DNA of 64,000 nt from GCA-2737725 sp033763995 (GCA_033763995.1 JANRJL010000060.1:7852-71851), one strand, 5' to 3'; shown: positions 1-7,721, counted from the first letter of the stretch. Notes: generated by a model from the letters alone, not told the origin. Made by a program: numbers and translations.

Positions 1-84
1 GCGCGATAATCCGGCGCGTCGCATAGGCGCCGTACAACACCGCCAGCACACCGCAGGCGATGACCAGAGTTTCCAGAGAGCTCA
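1..84 (-). CDS. hppA: Membrane-bound proton-translocating pyrophosphatase, N-terminal fragment
   Basis: Only the first 28 codons are present; the gene runs off the left edge. The visible residues (MSSLETLVIACGVLAVLYGA, then YATRRIIA) form a first membrane helix of the kind that starts HppA, which couples PPi hydrolysis to ion pumping across the inner membrane. AAGGGG lies 6 bases before the ATG. HppA next to thiL/nusB is a familiar alphaproteobacterial arrangement, which supports the call. The fragment itself is too short to prove it, and any small membrane protein would fit equally well. Confidence 0.6.
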
Positions 85-340
85 TGTTTGCCCCTTAATT
101 GAGTGCCCCAAGCTTGACCCGTCCGGGCGATTCGGCGTTGGCTACCGAGATCGCCGGGAAGGTAGAAAGAGTATTAAATTCAGTGCTTTGGACGGCGTTC
201 TTGAATCGCCGTTTTCGAAAGCGGGCGCACGATGCCAGAAGCCTTGAAGGGACGCAACACCATTGCGTCGGGGCTGGCTCGAAAGGCAAGAAATCTATTT
301 GTAGAGCGTTTATACGGGAAAAGCGCCCACGTTGCGATAG
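85..340. other. Gap of about 255 bases with no recognised gene
   Basis: This non-coding stretch separates the small ORF at 341-562 from hppA. It must hold the leader of hppA, and perhaps its promoter, but I see no convincing -35/-10 pair and no intrinsic terminator. Short ORFs on both strands here have no family resemblance and look like chance frames. Confidence 0.5.
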
Positions 341-562
341 CTAACGGCGCTCGGGAAACGGATGAACTGCGTCTTTGATATCCACAGTTCTTTGTTTGCT
401 TCGCTCGTCGAGTTCTTTCAACAGTCGCACTACTTCGGCAGAACGTGTGCCTTCGTTTGTCTTGAGTACCGGCAAACTAGGAACAGGATTAGTAGCCGAC
501 AACAGACTGTCGACAATCCGCTGGCGTTTAGCATTATCCAGTCTCATTTCAACATCGCTCAT
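341..562 (-). CDS. Small hypothetical protein overlapping the Ntn-hydrolase gene
   Basis: A 73-residue, charged, soluble protein with no signal peptide or membrane helix. It is rich in Arg, Glu and Asp, with a predicted helical middle (EVVRLLKELDERSKQR). Its ATG overlaps the stop of the upstream Ntn-hydrolase gene by 4 bases (559-562), so the two are probably translationally coupled. I do not recognise the family. The tight overlap suggests a partner, inhibitor or adaptor of the hydrolase, but that is inference from position alone. Base composition is AT-richer than the surrounding core genes, as in its partner. Confidence 0.6.
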   Translation of the reverse strand: MSDVEMRLDNAKRQRIVDSLLSATNPVPSLPVLKTNEGTRSAEVVRLLKELDERSKQRTVDIKDAVHPFPERR

Positions 563-1857
563 TTTACATCACCATGAGCAGCACGATTTAATCTTGCGAA
601 GTACCGAGGATTCATCTGCGGATCAAAGTAGTGCTTACGCTTAATCCATATAAACCCGTCGGTTTTGCTTATCACTGCTACGTCAACTGCTCCGCTTACA
701 CTCTCGGTTGGCTCGGTAACTTTTTCCTTAAGCGATTCAAGTTTAATTAGAGTTTCGCCCAACTCTATCATTTCGTCTACAGGTAGCGCCTCAATAACAC
801 GCAGTAATGGCCAATAATTTCTGTCTAAATTGGCTGAAACGCTAGCTTTACGAAATAATTCTGTCGCTTGTGTAATATGGGCGTCTTCATTGGGAAGGCT
901 GCTTAATTTGAGTTCATTTTTTATCGACTCGGAATAGCCACGCAACGACTTACGCGACGCTTCAACGAATATGTCAAATGCACTTAAACTAAAACCATTC
1001 TCAATGGTTTCTATCATACGTGTCGAAGCAAATCCCAGTAGATGCGCAGACCTTTCGACGGTAACTGCTTGTTGCCGTCTCGCCTCTTTCCATAATGATC
1101 GTGCCCCTAAAAGCCCAAAGCAACGGTACTCTGAAAGTTTCGGGAAGAAGTCTTTATCTCCATAACCCGCAATAACAATACCGGTGCTATTGTCGTCCAG
1201 GAGACGCTCATATTCGCGGTAGAGAAGCTTAATCGCTGCAATAGAGAGTGATTGGAAATTAATGCTCCCCCAAGGGTCTTCAGCAGGAAATACAGCCTTT
1301 AACTCATTTGCGACATCACCGGATGTCGTTGCCAAAACTTGGGCTACTTCAACCTGATTAAATGGTGGCGCCAATTGATTGTTCTCGTATGCGGCTGACG
1401 CGGTATCAACAAAGTCGTTTATTGCGACGGCCTGCTCACGAACTTCTTTAGCCCCAGTATACCCTGGGCTGGTCATGGCTTGTTTCAGTATGCTGTAAGC
1501 GGCTGTTGAGATATGGCGCTTAAGAGCAGCTTGCCGATCTCCTGCTGGAAACAAATCATTGTGTGCATCAATAAATGTAAACAGTTCGTTCGCATATCCT
1601 TGGATATCGTTAAACGACTTCTTACCCAACTCCGTTCGGAAAAGTTTGATCAATAGTTCCCAAGGCACCCTCTCAAGATTCGCGTTTCCAAAAGTCATCA
1701 AGCCTACAGGTCGATGCTCTGAAAGCTGAATAATCTTGTTCTCACCTTTGAAATACCTTTTCTCCTCTTTGCCGTTTATTGTGTAGGTAACCGTTTGTGC
1801 GCTATCTGCTGCGAGAACGACGCAGCGCCGATTCATTATTGCGACTTCAGAGGTCAT
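559..1857 (-). CDS. Uncharacterised proteasome-like Ntn hydrolase
   Basis: A 432-residue soluble protein. The N-terminus MTSEVAIMNRRCVVLAADSA matches the first strands of proteasome beta subunits, HslV and Anbu: Thr2 would become residue 1 after Met removal, Asp18 takes the place of Asp17, and Lys41 (in NKIIQL, after a short insertion) takes the place of Lys33. A following VGLMTFGNANLE resembles the glycine-containing oxyanion region. Family knowledge: in these enzymes the free N-terminal Thr is the nucleophile and no propeptide is needed when Thr follows Met. The rest (residues about 100-432) is mostly helical and matches nothing I know; it is far longer than the roughly 175-240 residues of HslV or Anbu. 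The start at 1857 is fixed by the Thr2 argument. It lies 12 bases after the FliL-like gene and overlaps the 73-residue ORF. Composition is AT-rich, suggesting transfer. Substrate and role are unknown. Confidence 0.7.
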   Translation of the reverse strand: MTSEVAIMNRRCVVLAADSAQTVTYTINGKEEKRYFKGENKIIQLSEHRPVGLMTFGNANLERVPWELLIKLFRTELGKKSFNDIQGYANELFTFIDAHNDLFPAGDRQAALKRHISTAAYSILKQAMTSPGYTGAKEVREQAVAINDFVDTASAAYENNQLAPPFNQVEVAQVLATTSGDVANELKAVFPAEDPWGSINFQSLSIAAIKLLYREYERLLDDNSTGIVIAGYGDKDFFPKLSEYRCFGLLGARSLWKEARRQQAVTVERSAHLLGFASTRMIETIENGFSLSAFDIFVEASRKSLRGYSESIKNELKLSSLPNEDAHITQATELFRKASVSANLDRNYWPLLRVIEALPVDEMIELGETLIKLESLKEKVTEPTESVSGAVDVAVISKTDGFIWIKRKHYFDPQMNPRYFARLNRAAHGDVK

Positions 1858-1869
1858 GATTCTCGGCCC

Positions 1870-2376
1870 CTACTTCAAAGCGCCGAATTTCTGCTCGAAG
1901 ACGTTGATCAGCAGTACGTCCACCACCTTGTCGCCGTAGAGGCGCTTGCTCATGGCCACCAGCCGCTTCTTGATCTCGCGCAGGTCTGGCAGTTCGTCCT
2001 TGGCCAGCTTCTTTTCGAAGTACGGGATGAATTCCTTGATGATGGCGCTTTGCAGCCGGGCTTCGCTTTCCTCGATGGCCTTCTTGGCGTCGTTGTCGGT
2101 GACCCAAACGCGGACGCTGAGGAAGACGCGGTTCTTGATCTGACCATCCACCAGCACCGGGATGATCATGTCGGGCAGATCGACGAAGGTGATGACCGAG
2201 GCCGGCGGCACGAAAACCTTGCGGCTGGCGTCCGCCTTGCCGGCGGCCATTTCGGCGGCGCTGCCCTGGACCTCGGGCTTGAAGGGGTTGGGCAGCACGC
2301 CCAGCATGATCAGGCCCCCGGCCCCGCCGCCGCCGACCAGGATCAGCAGAATGATGATGACGATGACGCGTTTCAT
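1870..2376 (-). CDS. FliL-like single-pass membrane protein
   Basis: 168 residues: a short basic N-terminus, one membrane helix (about residues 4-26, very Ile/Leu/Gly-rich), a linker, then a domain with the FliL-type pattern (FVDLPDMIIPV, LSVRVWVTDNDAKKAIEESE) ending in FEQKFGALK. FliL proteins sit in the inner membrane near the flagellar stator and modulate motor torque. No flagellar genes adjoin it; motB lies about 12.5 kb away. Its place between thiL and hppA suggests a FliL-like housekeeping paralogue rather than the flagellar-operon copy. Repeat A1 lies just before its ATG. Confidence 0.55.
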   Translation of the reverse strand: MKRVIVIIILLILVGGGGAGGLIMLGVLPNPFKPEVQGSAAEMAAGKADASRKVFVPPASVITFVDLPDMIIPVLVDGQIKNRVFLSVRVWVTDNDAKKAIEESEARLQSAIIKEFIPYFEKKLAKDELPDLREIKKRLVAMSKRLYGDKVVDVLLINVFEQKFGALK

Positions 2377-2382
2377 GATGGC

Positions 2383-2483
2383 CTAGAGTCAAATTCGATC
2401 AAACCGAAGCACAACGCCTCAGAAACTTACTCTTTTTGGTCGCATTTTCCACGCCAACCGGTTCCCACTTGTCGGGAAAATGC
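2383..2483. repeat. Dispersed palindromic element A, copy 1 (full form)
   Basis: The core 2442-2483 is an imperfect palindrome with arms GCATTTTCC and GGGAAAATGC around CCAACCGGTTCCCACTTG. A left flank begins with CTAGAGTCAAATTCGA (2383-2398) and a T-rich piece just before the core. The same flank and core recur at 28249-28418; cores without the full flank recur at 4102-4188 and 6562-6609. It fills the thiL / FliL-like gap. Dispersed intergenic palindromes of this general style are common in alphaproteobacteria. No coding capacity. Confidence 0.8.
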
Positions 2484-2494
2484 TCCGGTGGCGC

Positions 2495-3475
2495 CTACCG
2501 ATGCCTGTAGCCCGGCGACGATAGGGCAATTGCAGCGCCCTTGTCATCCAACACCGTGACGCCCGATCCGCCCTCAAACCGGCCGATGTCGGTCACCGGC
2601 ACGCCGACCCGCCGGCCGTGGGCCAGCGTCGCGGCGATGTTGGCCGGCGGCACGGCAAAGGCCAGCTCGTAGTCGTCGCCCCCCGTGAGGATGCGCGTGA
2701 TCGCCGCCGGATCGCGCGCCACCACCGCGCGCGCCGCCGCCGACAACGGCACTTTGGACGCCTCGATCACGGCCGCCGCGCCCGACTGCGCGCAGATGTG
2801 GCCCACGTCGGCACAGAGGCCGTCGGAGATGTCGATGGCGGCGGTCTCACGGCCCGCTTCGGCCTGGCCGAAAGCCACGCGCGGCTGCGGCAAGCGGTAG
2901 CGGTCGATCAGAAATTCGCGGTCGGAGGGATTCAAGAACGCATGCTGGCCGTTGATCACGTCGAGGCCCAGTGCCGCGTCGCCGATGGTACCGGTGACGC
3001 ACAGGTGATCGCCCGGCAAGGCCCCCGAGCGGCGGATCATGGCGCCGGTTTTGACCTCGCCCAGGGCGGTGATGGTGATCGTCACCGGTCCCGGCGTCGC
3101 CACCGTATCGCCGCCCAGCAGCGGACATTGGAACGCCCGCACGTCGTCCGCGAGCCCGCCGACGAAGGCGCGCAGCCAGGCATCGTCGCAGGCCTCGTTG
3201 ATCGCCAGCGCCATGAGAAAGCCCACGGGCTTGGCGCCCTTGGCCGCCAGGTCCGACAGGTTCACCCGCAGCGCTTTGCGGGCGATGTCGCCGGGCGGGT
3301 CGGAGCCGAGAAAATGCACGCCCGCGATCACCGCATCCTTGGTGAGCACCAGGTCATAACCGTGGCGTGGCGTGAGTGCCGCGGCATCGTCGGTGAGGTT
3401 GAACGCGCCGGGGGCGCCCTGGCTCAACGGGGCCAGGAGTTGGGCGATGAACTCGAATTCGCCCAGCCGCGTCAT
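2495..3475 (-). CDS. thiL: Thiamine-monophosphate kinase
   Basis: 326 residues. ThiL phosphorylates thiamine monophosphate to thiamine pyrophosphate in the cytosol with ATP. The sequence has the AIR-synthase/ThiL architecture: an N-terminal GEFEFI..L and DDAA motif, KALRVNLSDLAAKGA near residue 75, LLGGDT, IDISDGL and GGDDYELAF. The reading frame is open much further upstream, but the ATG at 3475 matches the family N-terminus and overlaps the nusB stop by 4 bases. Thiamine pyrophosphate made here is also the cofactor of the pyruvate dehydrogenase E1 encoded later in the window. Confidence 0.95.
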   Translation of the reverse strand: MTRLGEFEFIAQLLAPLSQGAPGAFNLTDDAAALTPRHGYDLVLTKDAVIAGVHFLGSDPPGDIARKALRVNLSDLAAKGAKPVGFLMALAINEACDDAWLRAFVGGLADDVRAFQCPLLGGDTVATPGPVTITITALGEVKTGAMIRRSGALPGDHLCVTGTIGDAALGLDVINGQHAFLNPSDREFLIDRYRLPQPRVAFGQAEAGRETAAIDISDGLCADVGHICAQSGAAAVIEASKVPLSAAARAVVARDPAAITRILTGGDDYELAFAVPPANIAATLAHGRRVGVPVTDIGRFEGGSGVTVLDDKGAAIALSSPGYRHR

Positions 3476-4017
3476 GATTTTGATTCCAGGCGGCCGAGCG
3501 CGCGGGCGACGCGGTCGAGCACCGCGTTCACCAGGCGCGGCTCGGGCCCGGGATAAAACGCATGGGCGATGTCGACGAATTCCGAGATGGTCACGCGCGG
3601 CGGCACGTCGGCGCGGACCAACAATTCGGCGATGGCGGCGCGCAAAATCGACTTGAGCAGAATTTCCAGCCGATCGGCGGGCCAGTCGGCCGACAATGAA
3701 CTGGCCATCATGGCGTCGATCTCGATGCGCCGGGCCTCGAAGCAGCGCACCAGGTCCACCATGAGGCCGGTATCGGCCGCGCACAAATCGACGAATTGCT
3801 CCTGCGCCGTGGCGGGGTCTTCGGTGATGGCGATGCCGCCCTGGCGGCCCACGATGAAGTCCTTGAGCACGTCGTCGGACGACGCTTCGGTGAGTTCGAG
3901 TTGGTACAGGGCTTGGACGGCGGCCAAACGGCCGCTGGCGCGCGCCGCTCCCTTGGCTGCGGCTTTGGCCGCGGCCTTGTCGGAACGCGCAGGCGAGCTT
4001 TCAGTCTGCGCCGACAT
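3472..4017 (-). CDS. nusB: Transcription antitermination factor NusB
   Basis: 181 residues. NusB with NusE (S10) binds boxA RNA and supports rRNA antitermination. The C-terminal signature (ISEFVDIAHAFYPGPEPRLVNAVLDRVAR) and the all-helical RNA-binding fold pattern are clear. The protein is longer than the usual 140-160 residues because of an Ala/Lys-rich N-terminal tail (about residues 1-30). The ATG at 4017 is preceded by AGGTGG at good spacing; an open frame to 4173 has no such support and runs into repeat A2. It overlaps thiL by 4 bases. Confidence 0.93.
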   Translation of the reverse strand: MSAQTESSPARSDKAAAKAAAKGAARASGRLAAVQALYQLELTEASSDDVLKDFIVGRQGGIAITEDPATAQEQFVDLCAADTGLMVDLVRCFEARRIEIDAMMASSLSADWPADRLEILLKSILRAAIAELLVRADVPPRVTISEFVDIAHAFYPGPEPRLVNAVLDRVARALGRLESKS

Positions 4018-4101
4018 GGGCGATCCACCTGTCAAAGAGCCAAGAACCGGGGCCACTGTATAACCAAAAAAGCCGGATATATGGCCCGTTCTTGTTTGGT
4101 C

Positions 4102-4188
4102 GCATTTTCCAGGCCAACCGCCCGGGCGCGAAGCGCCCAAATCAAAGTATCTGGCGGCTCCGCCGCCGGGCACTTGTCGGGAAAATGC
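4102..4188. repeat. Dispersed palindromic element A, copy 2, with nested hairpins
   Basis: Same arms as copy 1 (GCATTTTCC / GGGAAAATGC), but the centre between GCCAACCG and CACTTGTCGG is expanded by about 50 bases. The insert holds two GC hairpins (GGGCGCGAAGCGCCC at 4124-4138 and GCGGCTCCGCCGC at 4154-4166) on either side of an unpaired AGTATCTG. It occupies the ribH / nusB gap. Confidence 0.75.
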
Positions 4189-4194
4189 TCCGCC

Positions 4195-4644
4195 TTATAA
4201 CCCGAAGCCGCGCTTGATCTCAATCATGCGCAAACAGGCCCGCGCGGCCCGCCCGCCGACGTCGTCGGCGCCCTTGGGGTTGGCGCGTGCCATGGCCAGT
4301 TCCCAGGTCGGGCAGGTCAAGATGCCGTTGCCCATGGGCATGGCGAGGTCCAAGGCGACGCGGGTCATGCCCGCCATGGCCTCGCGGCAGACGTGCTCGT
4401 AATGGTCGGTCTCGCCCTTCACGGCGCAGCCCAACACCACGATGCCGTCATAGCGCTTGGATTTCTTCTTTGCTGAAAATGCCATTTGCGCCGCCGAGGG
4501 CAACTCGAGAATGCCCGGCACGGTGATGACATCGTGGGTAGCCTTGGCCTTCTTGAGCGCGGCCTTGGCGCCGGCCAGAAGCTGGTCGGCGTTCTCGTCG
4601 TAAAAGCGCGCTTCGATGATGAGGACGTGGGGTTTGGCGGGCAT
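4195..4644 (-). CDS. ribH: 6,7-dimethyl-8-ribityllumazine synthase
   Basis: 149 residues from the chosen start. RibH condenses 5-amino-6-ribitylamino-uracil with dihydroxybutanone phosphate, the penultimate step of riboflavin synthesis. Family marks: IIEARFYDE near the N-terminus, VPGILELPSA, and GCAVKGETDHYEHV with the general-base His. It lies between nusB and ribBA, as in many alphaproteobacteria. The ATG at 4644 gives the normal N-terminus (MPAKPHVLIIEARF). A TTG at 4665 would add seven residues; neither has a strong ribosome-binding site, so the start is uncertain. Confidence 0.93.
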   Translation of the reverse strand: MPAKPHVLIIEARFYDENADQLLAGAKAALKKAKATHDVITVPGILELPSAAQMAFSAKKKSKRYDGIVVLGCAVKGETDHYEHVCREAMAGMTRVALDLAMPMGNGILTCPTWELAMARANPKGADDVGGRAARACLRMIEIKRGFGL

Positions 4645-4677
4645 GGCGTGGCAAAGTCCGAACAATAAAACTCAATT

Positions 4678-4811
4678 GTCATCGCCCGGTTTAACCGGGC
4701 GATCCAGGGTTTTTTTGGTTTATAAACCAGAAACGAGAAACACCTGGATACCCCGCTGCGGGCTTTGTTTTTTCGGCCGCGCTTTGCGCGGGCCGGGGCG
4801 CGGGGTATGAC
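4678..4811. repeat. Dispersed palindromic element B, copy 1
   Basis: The outer ends are inverted: GTCAT at 4678 and ATGAC at 4807. Inside come a hairpin (CGCCCGGTTTAACCGGGCG, 4683-4701), then CCAGG ... CCTGG, then a GC-rich hairpin that itself contains GCGCTTTGCGC. It sits in the ribH / ribBA gap and shares layout with 7722-7854. GTCAT-hairpin-ATCCAGG ... CCTGGA-hairpin-ATGAC elements are a widespread alphaproteobacterial intergenic type. Confidence 0.7.
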
Positions 4812-4824
4812 AGCAGTGGGTTAT

Positions 4825-5946
4825 TCACGGCAGCGGAATTTTGCGTTGCTCGGCGATCTTGAGGCCGTAGCCGTCCAGGCCGACGATGTTCTTGGAGGTG
4901 TTGGTCAGCAAGATCATCGAGGTGACGCCGAGATCCACCAGAATTTGCGCGCCGACGCCGTAGTCCATCAGCCGCGCCGGACCGTCCTCGCCGCGCGCGC
5001 GGGCCTTGATGCGCTCCGACAGTTTCGTGCTGGGCGGATCGCGCAGCACCACCACCACGCCGCGCCCGTGAGCCGCGATCATGTCCATGGCCTTGTGCAA
5101 CTCGCCGGTCTTGGGGTTGGTGGCGTCCCAGAACAGGTCGCTCATGACGTTGACTTGGTGCATGCGCACCATGACGGGGTCCCCGCCGGTCACGTTGCCC
5201 TTCACCAGGGCCACGTTCTCCATGCCCGACATGGTATCGGCATAGACGCGCAGCATCCATTGCCCGCCGTGCTTCGACGTGAACGGCGCCTCGGACTCCA
5301 CGCGCACCAGACGTTCCGTGCGGCGGCGATAGGCGATGAGGTCTGCGATGGTCGCGACCTTGATGCCGTGCAACTGCGCGAACTTCACCAAGTCCGGCAT
5401 GCGCGCCATGGAGCCGTCGTCGGCCATGATCTCGCAAATCACGCCGGCGGGAATGAGGCCGGCCAGGCGCGAAATATCCACCGCCGCTTCCGTGTGCCCG
5501 GCGCGCACCAAGACTCCACCATCCCGCGCCATGAGCGGAAACACGTGGCCCGGCGTGGCCAAGTCCTCGCGCGTGTGATTGGGGTCCATGGCGACCGCGA
5601 TGGTGCGGGCGCGGTCGGCCGCCGAGATGCCGGTGGTCACGCCCTCTTTCGCCTCGATGCTGACGGTGAAGGCGGTGGCATGGCGGGTTTGGTTGTGGGT
5701 GGTCATCATCGGCAGGCGCAGTTCCTCGCAGCGCTTGCGGGTCAGCGCCAGGCAAATCAGCCCCCGGCCGTGCTTGGCCATGAAGTTGATGACGTCGGGC
5801 GTGGCCATCTGCGCCGGGATCACCAGGTCGCCCTCGTTCTCCCGGCCCTCGTCGTCCACCAGGATGAACATCTTGCCGTTGCGGGCGTCGTCGATGATGT
5901 CCTCGATGGACGACAAATAGTCGGCGTAGGTCACGGTTTTATCCAC
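4825..5946 (-). CDS. ribBA: 3,4-dihydroxy-2-butanone 4-phosphate synthase with degenerate GTP cyclohydrolase II domain
   Basis: 373 residues. Residues about 10-205 are RibB (DDEGRENEGDLVIPAQ, TTGISAADRA, FPLMARDGGVLVRAGHTEAAVD), which makes dihydroxybutanone phosphate from ribulose 5-phosphate. Residues about 215-373 follow the RibA fold, but the zinc-cysteine cluster of GTP cyclohydrolase II (normally C...LTGD..GS.RCDC) is absent: the region reads MHQVNVMSDLFWDATNPKTG with no Cys. The second activity is therefore probably lost, as in the RibBX-type proteins described in other proteobacteria. The start is GTG at 5946, supported by GGAG 8 bases upstream; the next upstream gene, ribE, ends 2 bases before it. 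Confidence 0.92.
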   Translation of the reverse strand: MDKTVTYADYLSSIEDIIDDARNGKMFILVDDEGRENEGDLVIPAQMATPDVINFMAKHGRGLICLALTRKRCEELRLPMMTTHNQTRHATAFTVSIEAKEGVTTGISAADRARTIAVAMDPNHTREDLATPGHVFPLMARDGGVLVRAGHTEAAVDISRLAGLIPAGVICEIMADDGSMARMPDLVKFAQLHGIKVATIADLIAYRRRTERLVRVESEAPFTSKHGGQWMLRVYADTMSGMENVALVKGNVTGGDPVMVRMHQVNVMSDLFWDATNPKTGELHKAMDMIAAHGRGVVVVLRDPPSTKLSERIKARARGEDGPARLMDYGVGAQILVDLGVTSMILLTNTSKNIVGLDGYGLKIAEQRKIPLP

Positions 5947-5948
5947 GG

Positions 5949-6545
5949 CTAAGTCTCCAAGAGACGTGCAACATATCGCGCGATGACGTCGATTTCCATG
6001 TTGAGCCGGTCGCCCGCCCGCAGGGCGCCGAAAGTGGTCACGGCCTGGGTATGGGGGATGATGTTGACGCCGAAGGTGGCGCCCTCCACTTCGTTGACCG
6101 TGAGCGAAACGCCGTCGAGCGTGATGGAGCCCTTGGCAGCGATGAACTTCGCCAATGGCGCGGGCGGCTTAATGGTGAAACGCTTGGAGCCGCCGTCATC
6201 GCGCACCGCGACGACTTCGGCCACGCCGTCCACATGGCCCGAGACCAAATGCCCGCCCAGCTCATCGCCCGCCTTGAGCGCGCGTTCCAGGTTGACGCGC
6301 GTGCCCTTGGCCCAGGTACCCAGCGTGGTTTTCGACAAGGTCTCGGCGGAAGCATCGGCGGCGAACCAATCGGCACCCTTATCCATCACCGTCAGGCAAC
6401 ATCCATTGCAGGCTATGGAAGCCCCCATCGCCATCTCGGCCATGGCAAAACGCGTGGTCACGCGAAAGCGCCGGTCGGCCGCGCCCGTGACGGGCTGCGT
6501 GACCTCGGTAACCGTGCCGAGATCGGTGACGATGCCGGTGAACAT
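5949..6545 (-). CDS. ribE: Riboflavin synthase, alpha chain
   Basis: 198 residues. It dismutates two molecules of dimethylribityllumazine to riboflavin. Two tandem lumazine-binding repeats are visible: MFTGIVTDLGTV at the start and LGGHLVSGHVDGVAEV opening the second half near residue 95. The ATG at 6545 gives the invariant MFTGIV N-terminus and has AAGG 6 bases upstream. The 10 codons open further upstream are not used by the family and lie in the leader beside repeat A3. The gene is tightly packed against ribBA. Confidence 0.94.
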   Translation of the reverse strand: MFTGIVTDLGTVTEVTQPVTGAADRRFRVTTRFAMAEMAMGASIACNGCCLTVMDKGADWFAADASAETLSKTTLGTWAKGTRVNLERALKAGDELGGHLVSGHVDGVAEVVAVRDDGGSKRFTIKPPAPLAKFIAAKGSITLDGVSLTVNEVEGATFGVNIIPHTQAVTTFGALRAGDRLNMEIDVIARYVARLLET

Positions 6546-6561
6546 AGTAGCCTTTTTGTTT

Positions 6562-6609
6562 GTCGCCTTTTCCACGCCAACCGGGTTCCACTTGTCGGGA
6601 AAAGGCGAC
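6562..6609. repeat. Dispersed palindromic element A, copy 3 (covarying arms)
   Basis: The arms are GTCGCCTTTTCC and GGGAAAAGGCGAC around ACGCCAACCGGGTTCCACTTG. Compared with copy 1, the A:T pair of GCATTTTCC/GGAAAATGC is replaced by C:G in both arms, so pairing is kept. It lies in the ribD / ribE gap, just upstream of the ribE ribosome-binding site. Confidence 0.78.
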
Positions 6610-6619
6610 GTGTGTCCCC

Positions 6620-7696
6620 TTAGCGGCGTTCGAAAACTTCCAGGATATCTTCGCTAAATCGCATGGTGTCGCGGCGCTTGAAATGGGGGGCAACCGTCAG
6701 CCGGTCAAGGCCCAAGGCCGCCACGGCGGGCACGCCGTCGCCGCCCAGCACTTGCGCGCCGCGGAACCAATACAGTTCGTCAATGAGTCCGGCTTTGAGG
6801 AACGCGGCCGCCACTTGGCCACCGCCTTCGATCAGCACGCGGGTGATGCCCTTGGCGGCCAAATCGGCGGCGACGGCGGCTAGGAAATCGGAACCGCCCA
6901 ACTGAACAACTGTGGCCCCCGATTTTCCGAAATCTTTTGGCGCTGCTTGTGTGGTGTAAATCCATGTCGGAACAGACGCTGCCGTTTGAATGACTTTGCG
7001 ATCGGTGGCGACGCGCAAACGCCGGTCCAGCACGATTCGCACCTTCGGCCGCCCGGTATAGCCCGGCAGGCGACACGTGAGTTCGGGATCGTCCTGGATC
7101 ACCGTTTCCGAGCCCACCAGGACCGCATCGAAGCGCGCGCGAATTGCGTGGGTGGCGCGCCGCGCCTCGGGGCCTGTGATCCATTTGCTCTCGCCGTTGG
7201 CCAAGGCAATGCGACCGTCCAAGCTGGTGGCGGTTTTCAGCGCGAACAGCGGCCGTTGCTGCGTGATGCGTTTGAAGAAGCCCGCGTTGAGGTGTTCGGC
7301 CTCGGCGCGGCAGATGTTGTCCACCACGTCGATCTTGGCCGCGCGCAGCTTCAGGGTCCCCTGCCCCGAAACGCGCGGGTCCGGATCGGTCGCGGCCACG
7401 ACAACGCGGGCAATGCCCGCCGCGATCAGCGCCTCGGCGCAGGGCGGCGTCTTGCCGTGATGGCTGCAAGGCTCCAGCGACACATAGGCCGTGGCACCTT
7501 TGGCGGCGCTGCCCGCACGTTGCAGCGCTTCGGTTTCAGCGTGAGGTCGCCCGCCGGATTGAGTCCAGCCGCGCCCCACCACGACGCCGTCCTTCACGAT
7601 GACGCAGCCCACGGCCGGATTGGGCCACGTATCGCCCAGGCCCCGTGCCGCGAGGCGCAATGTCATTTGCATGAAGTCGTGATCGGCGTGGGACAT
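6620..7696 (-). CDS. ribD: Bifunctional diaminohydroxyphosphoribosylaminopyrimidine deaminase / 5-amino-6-(5-phosphoribosylamino)uracil reductase
   Basis: 358 residues. The N-terminal deaminase domain (residues about 1-145) has the zinc set GGRPHAETEAL and EPCSHHGKTPPC. The C-terminal reductase domain (about 150-358) has LKTATSLDGRIA, GSETVIQDDPELT, and a late GGGQVAAAFL motif of the RibD/DHFR-like fold. It supplies the second and third steps of riboflavin synthesis. ATG at 7696. It is the first riboflavin gene of the run, directly followed by ribE; repeat B2 and nrdR lie upstream. Confidence 0.95.
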   Translation of the reverse strand: MSHADHDFMQMTLRLAARGLGDTWPNPAVGCVIVKDGVVVGRGWTQSGGRPHAETEALQRAGSAAKGATAYVSLEPCSHHGKTPPCAEALIAAGIARVVVAATDPDPRVSGQGTLKLRAAKIDVVDNICRAEAEHLNAGFFKRITQQRPLFALKTATSLDGRIALANGESKWITGPEARRATHAIRARFDAVLVGSETVIQDDPELTCRLPGYTGRPKVRIVLDRRLRVATDRKVIQTAASVPTWIYTTQAAPKDFGKSGATVVQLGGSDFLAAVAADLAAKGITRVLIEGGGQVAAAFLKAGLIDELYWFRGAQVLGGDGVPAVAALGLDRLTVAPHFKRRDTMRFSEDILEVFERR

Positions 7697-7721
7697 TCAA
7701 AAGCCCGCAACAAACACCACT

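Noticed and set aside
1795..2559. Plus-strand frame of 254 codons
   Set aside because: Antisense to the FliL-like gene; Asp/His-rich shadow sequence.
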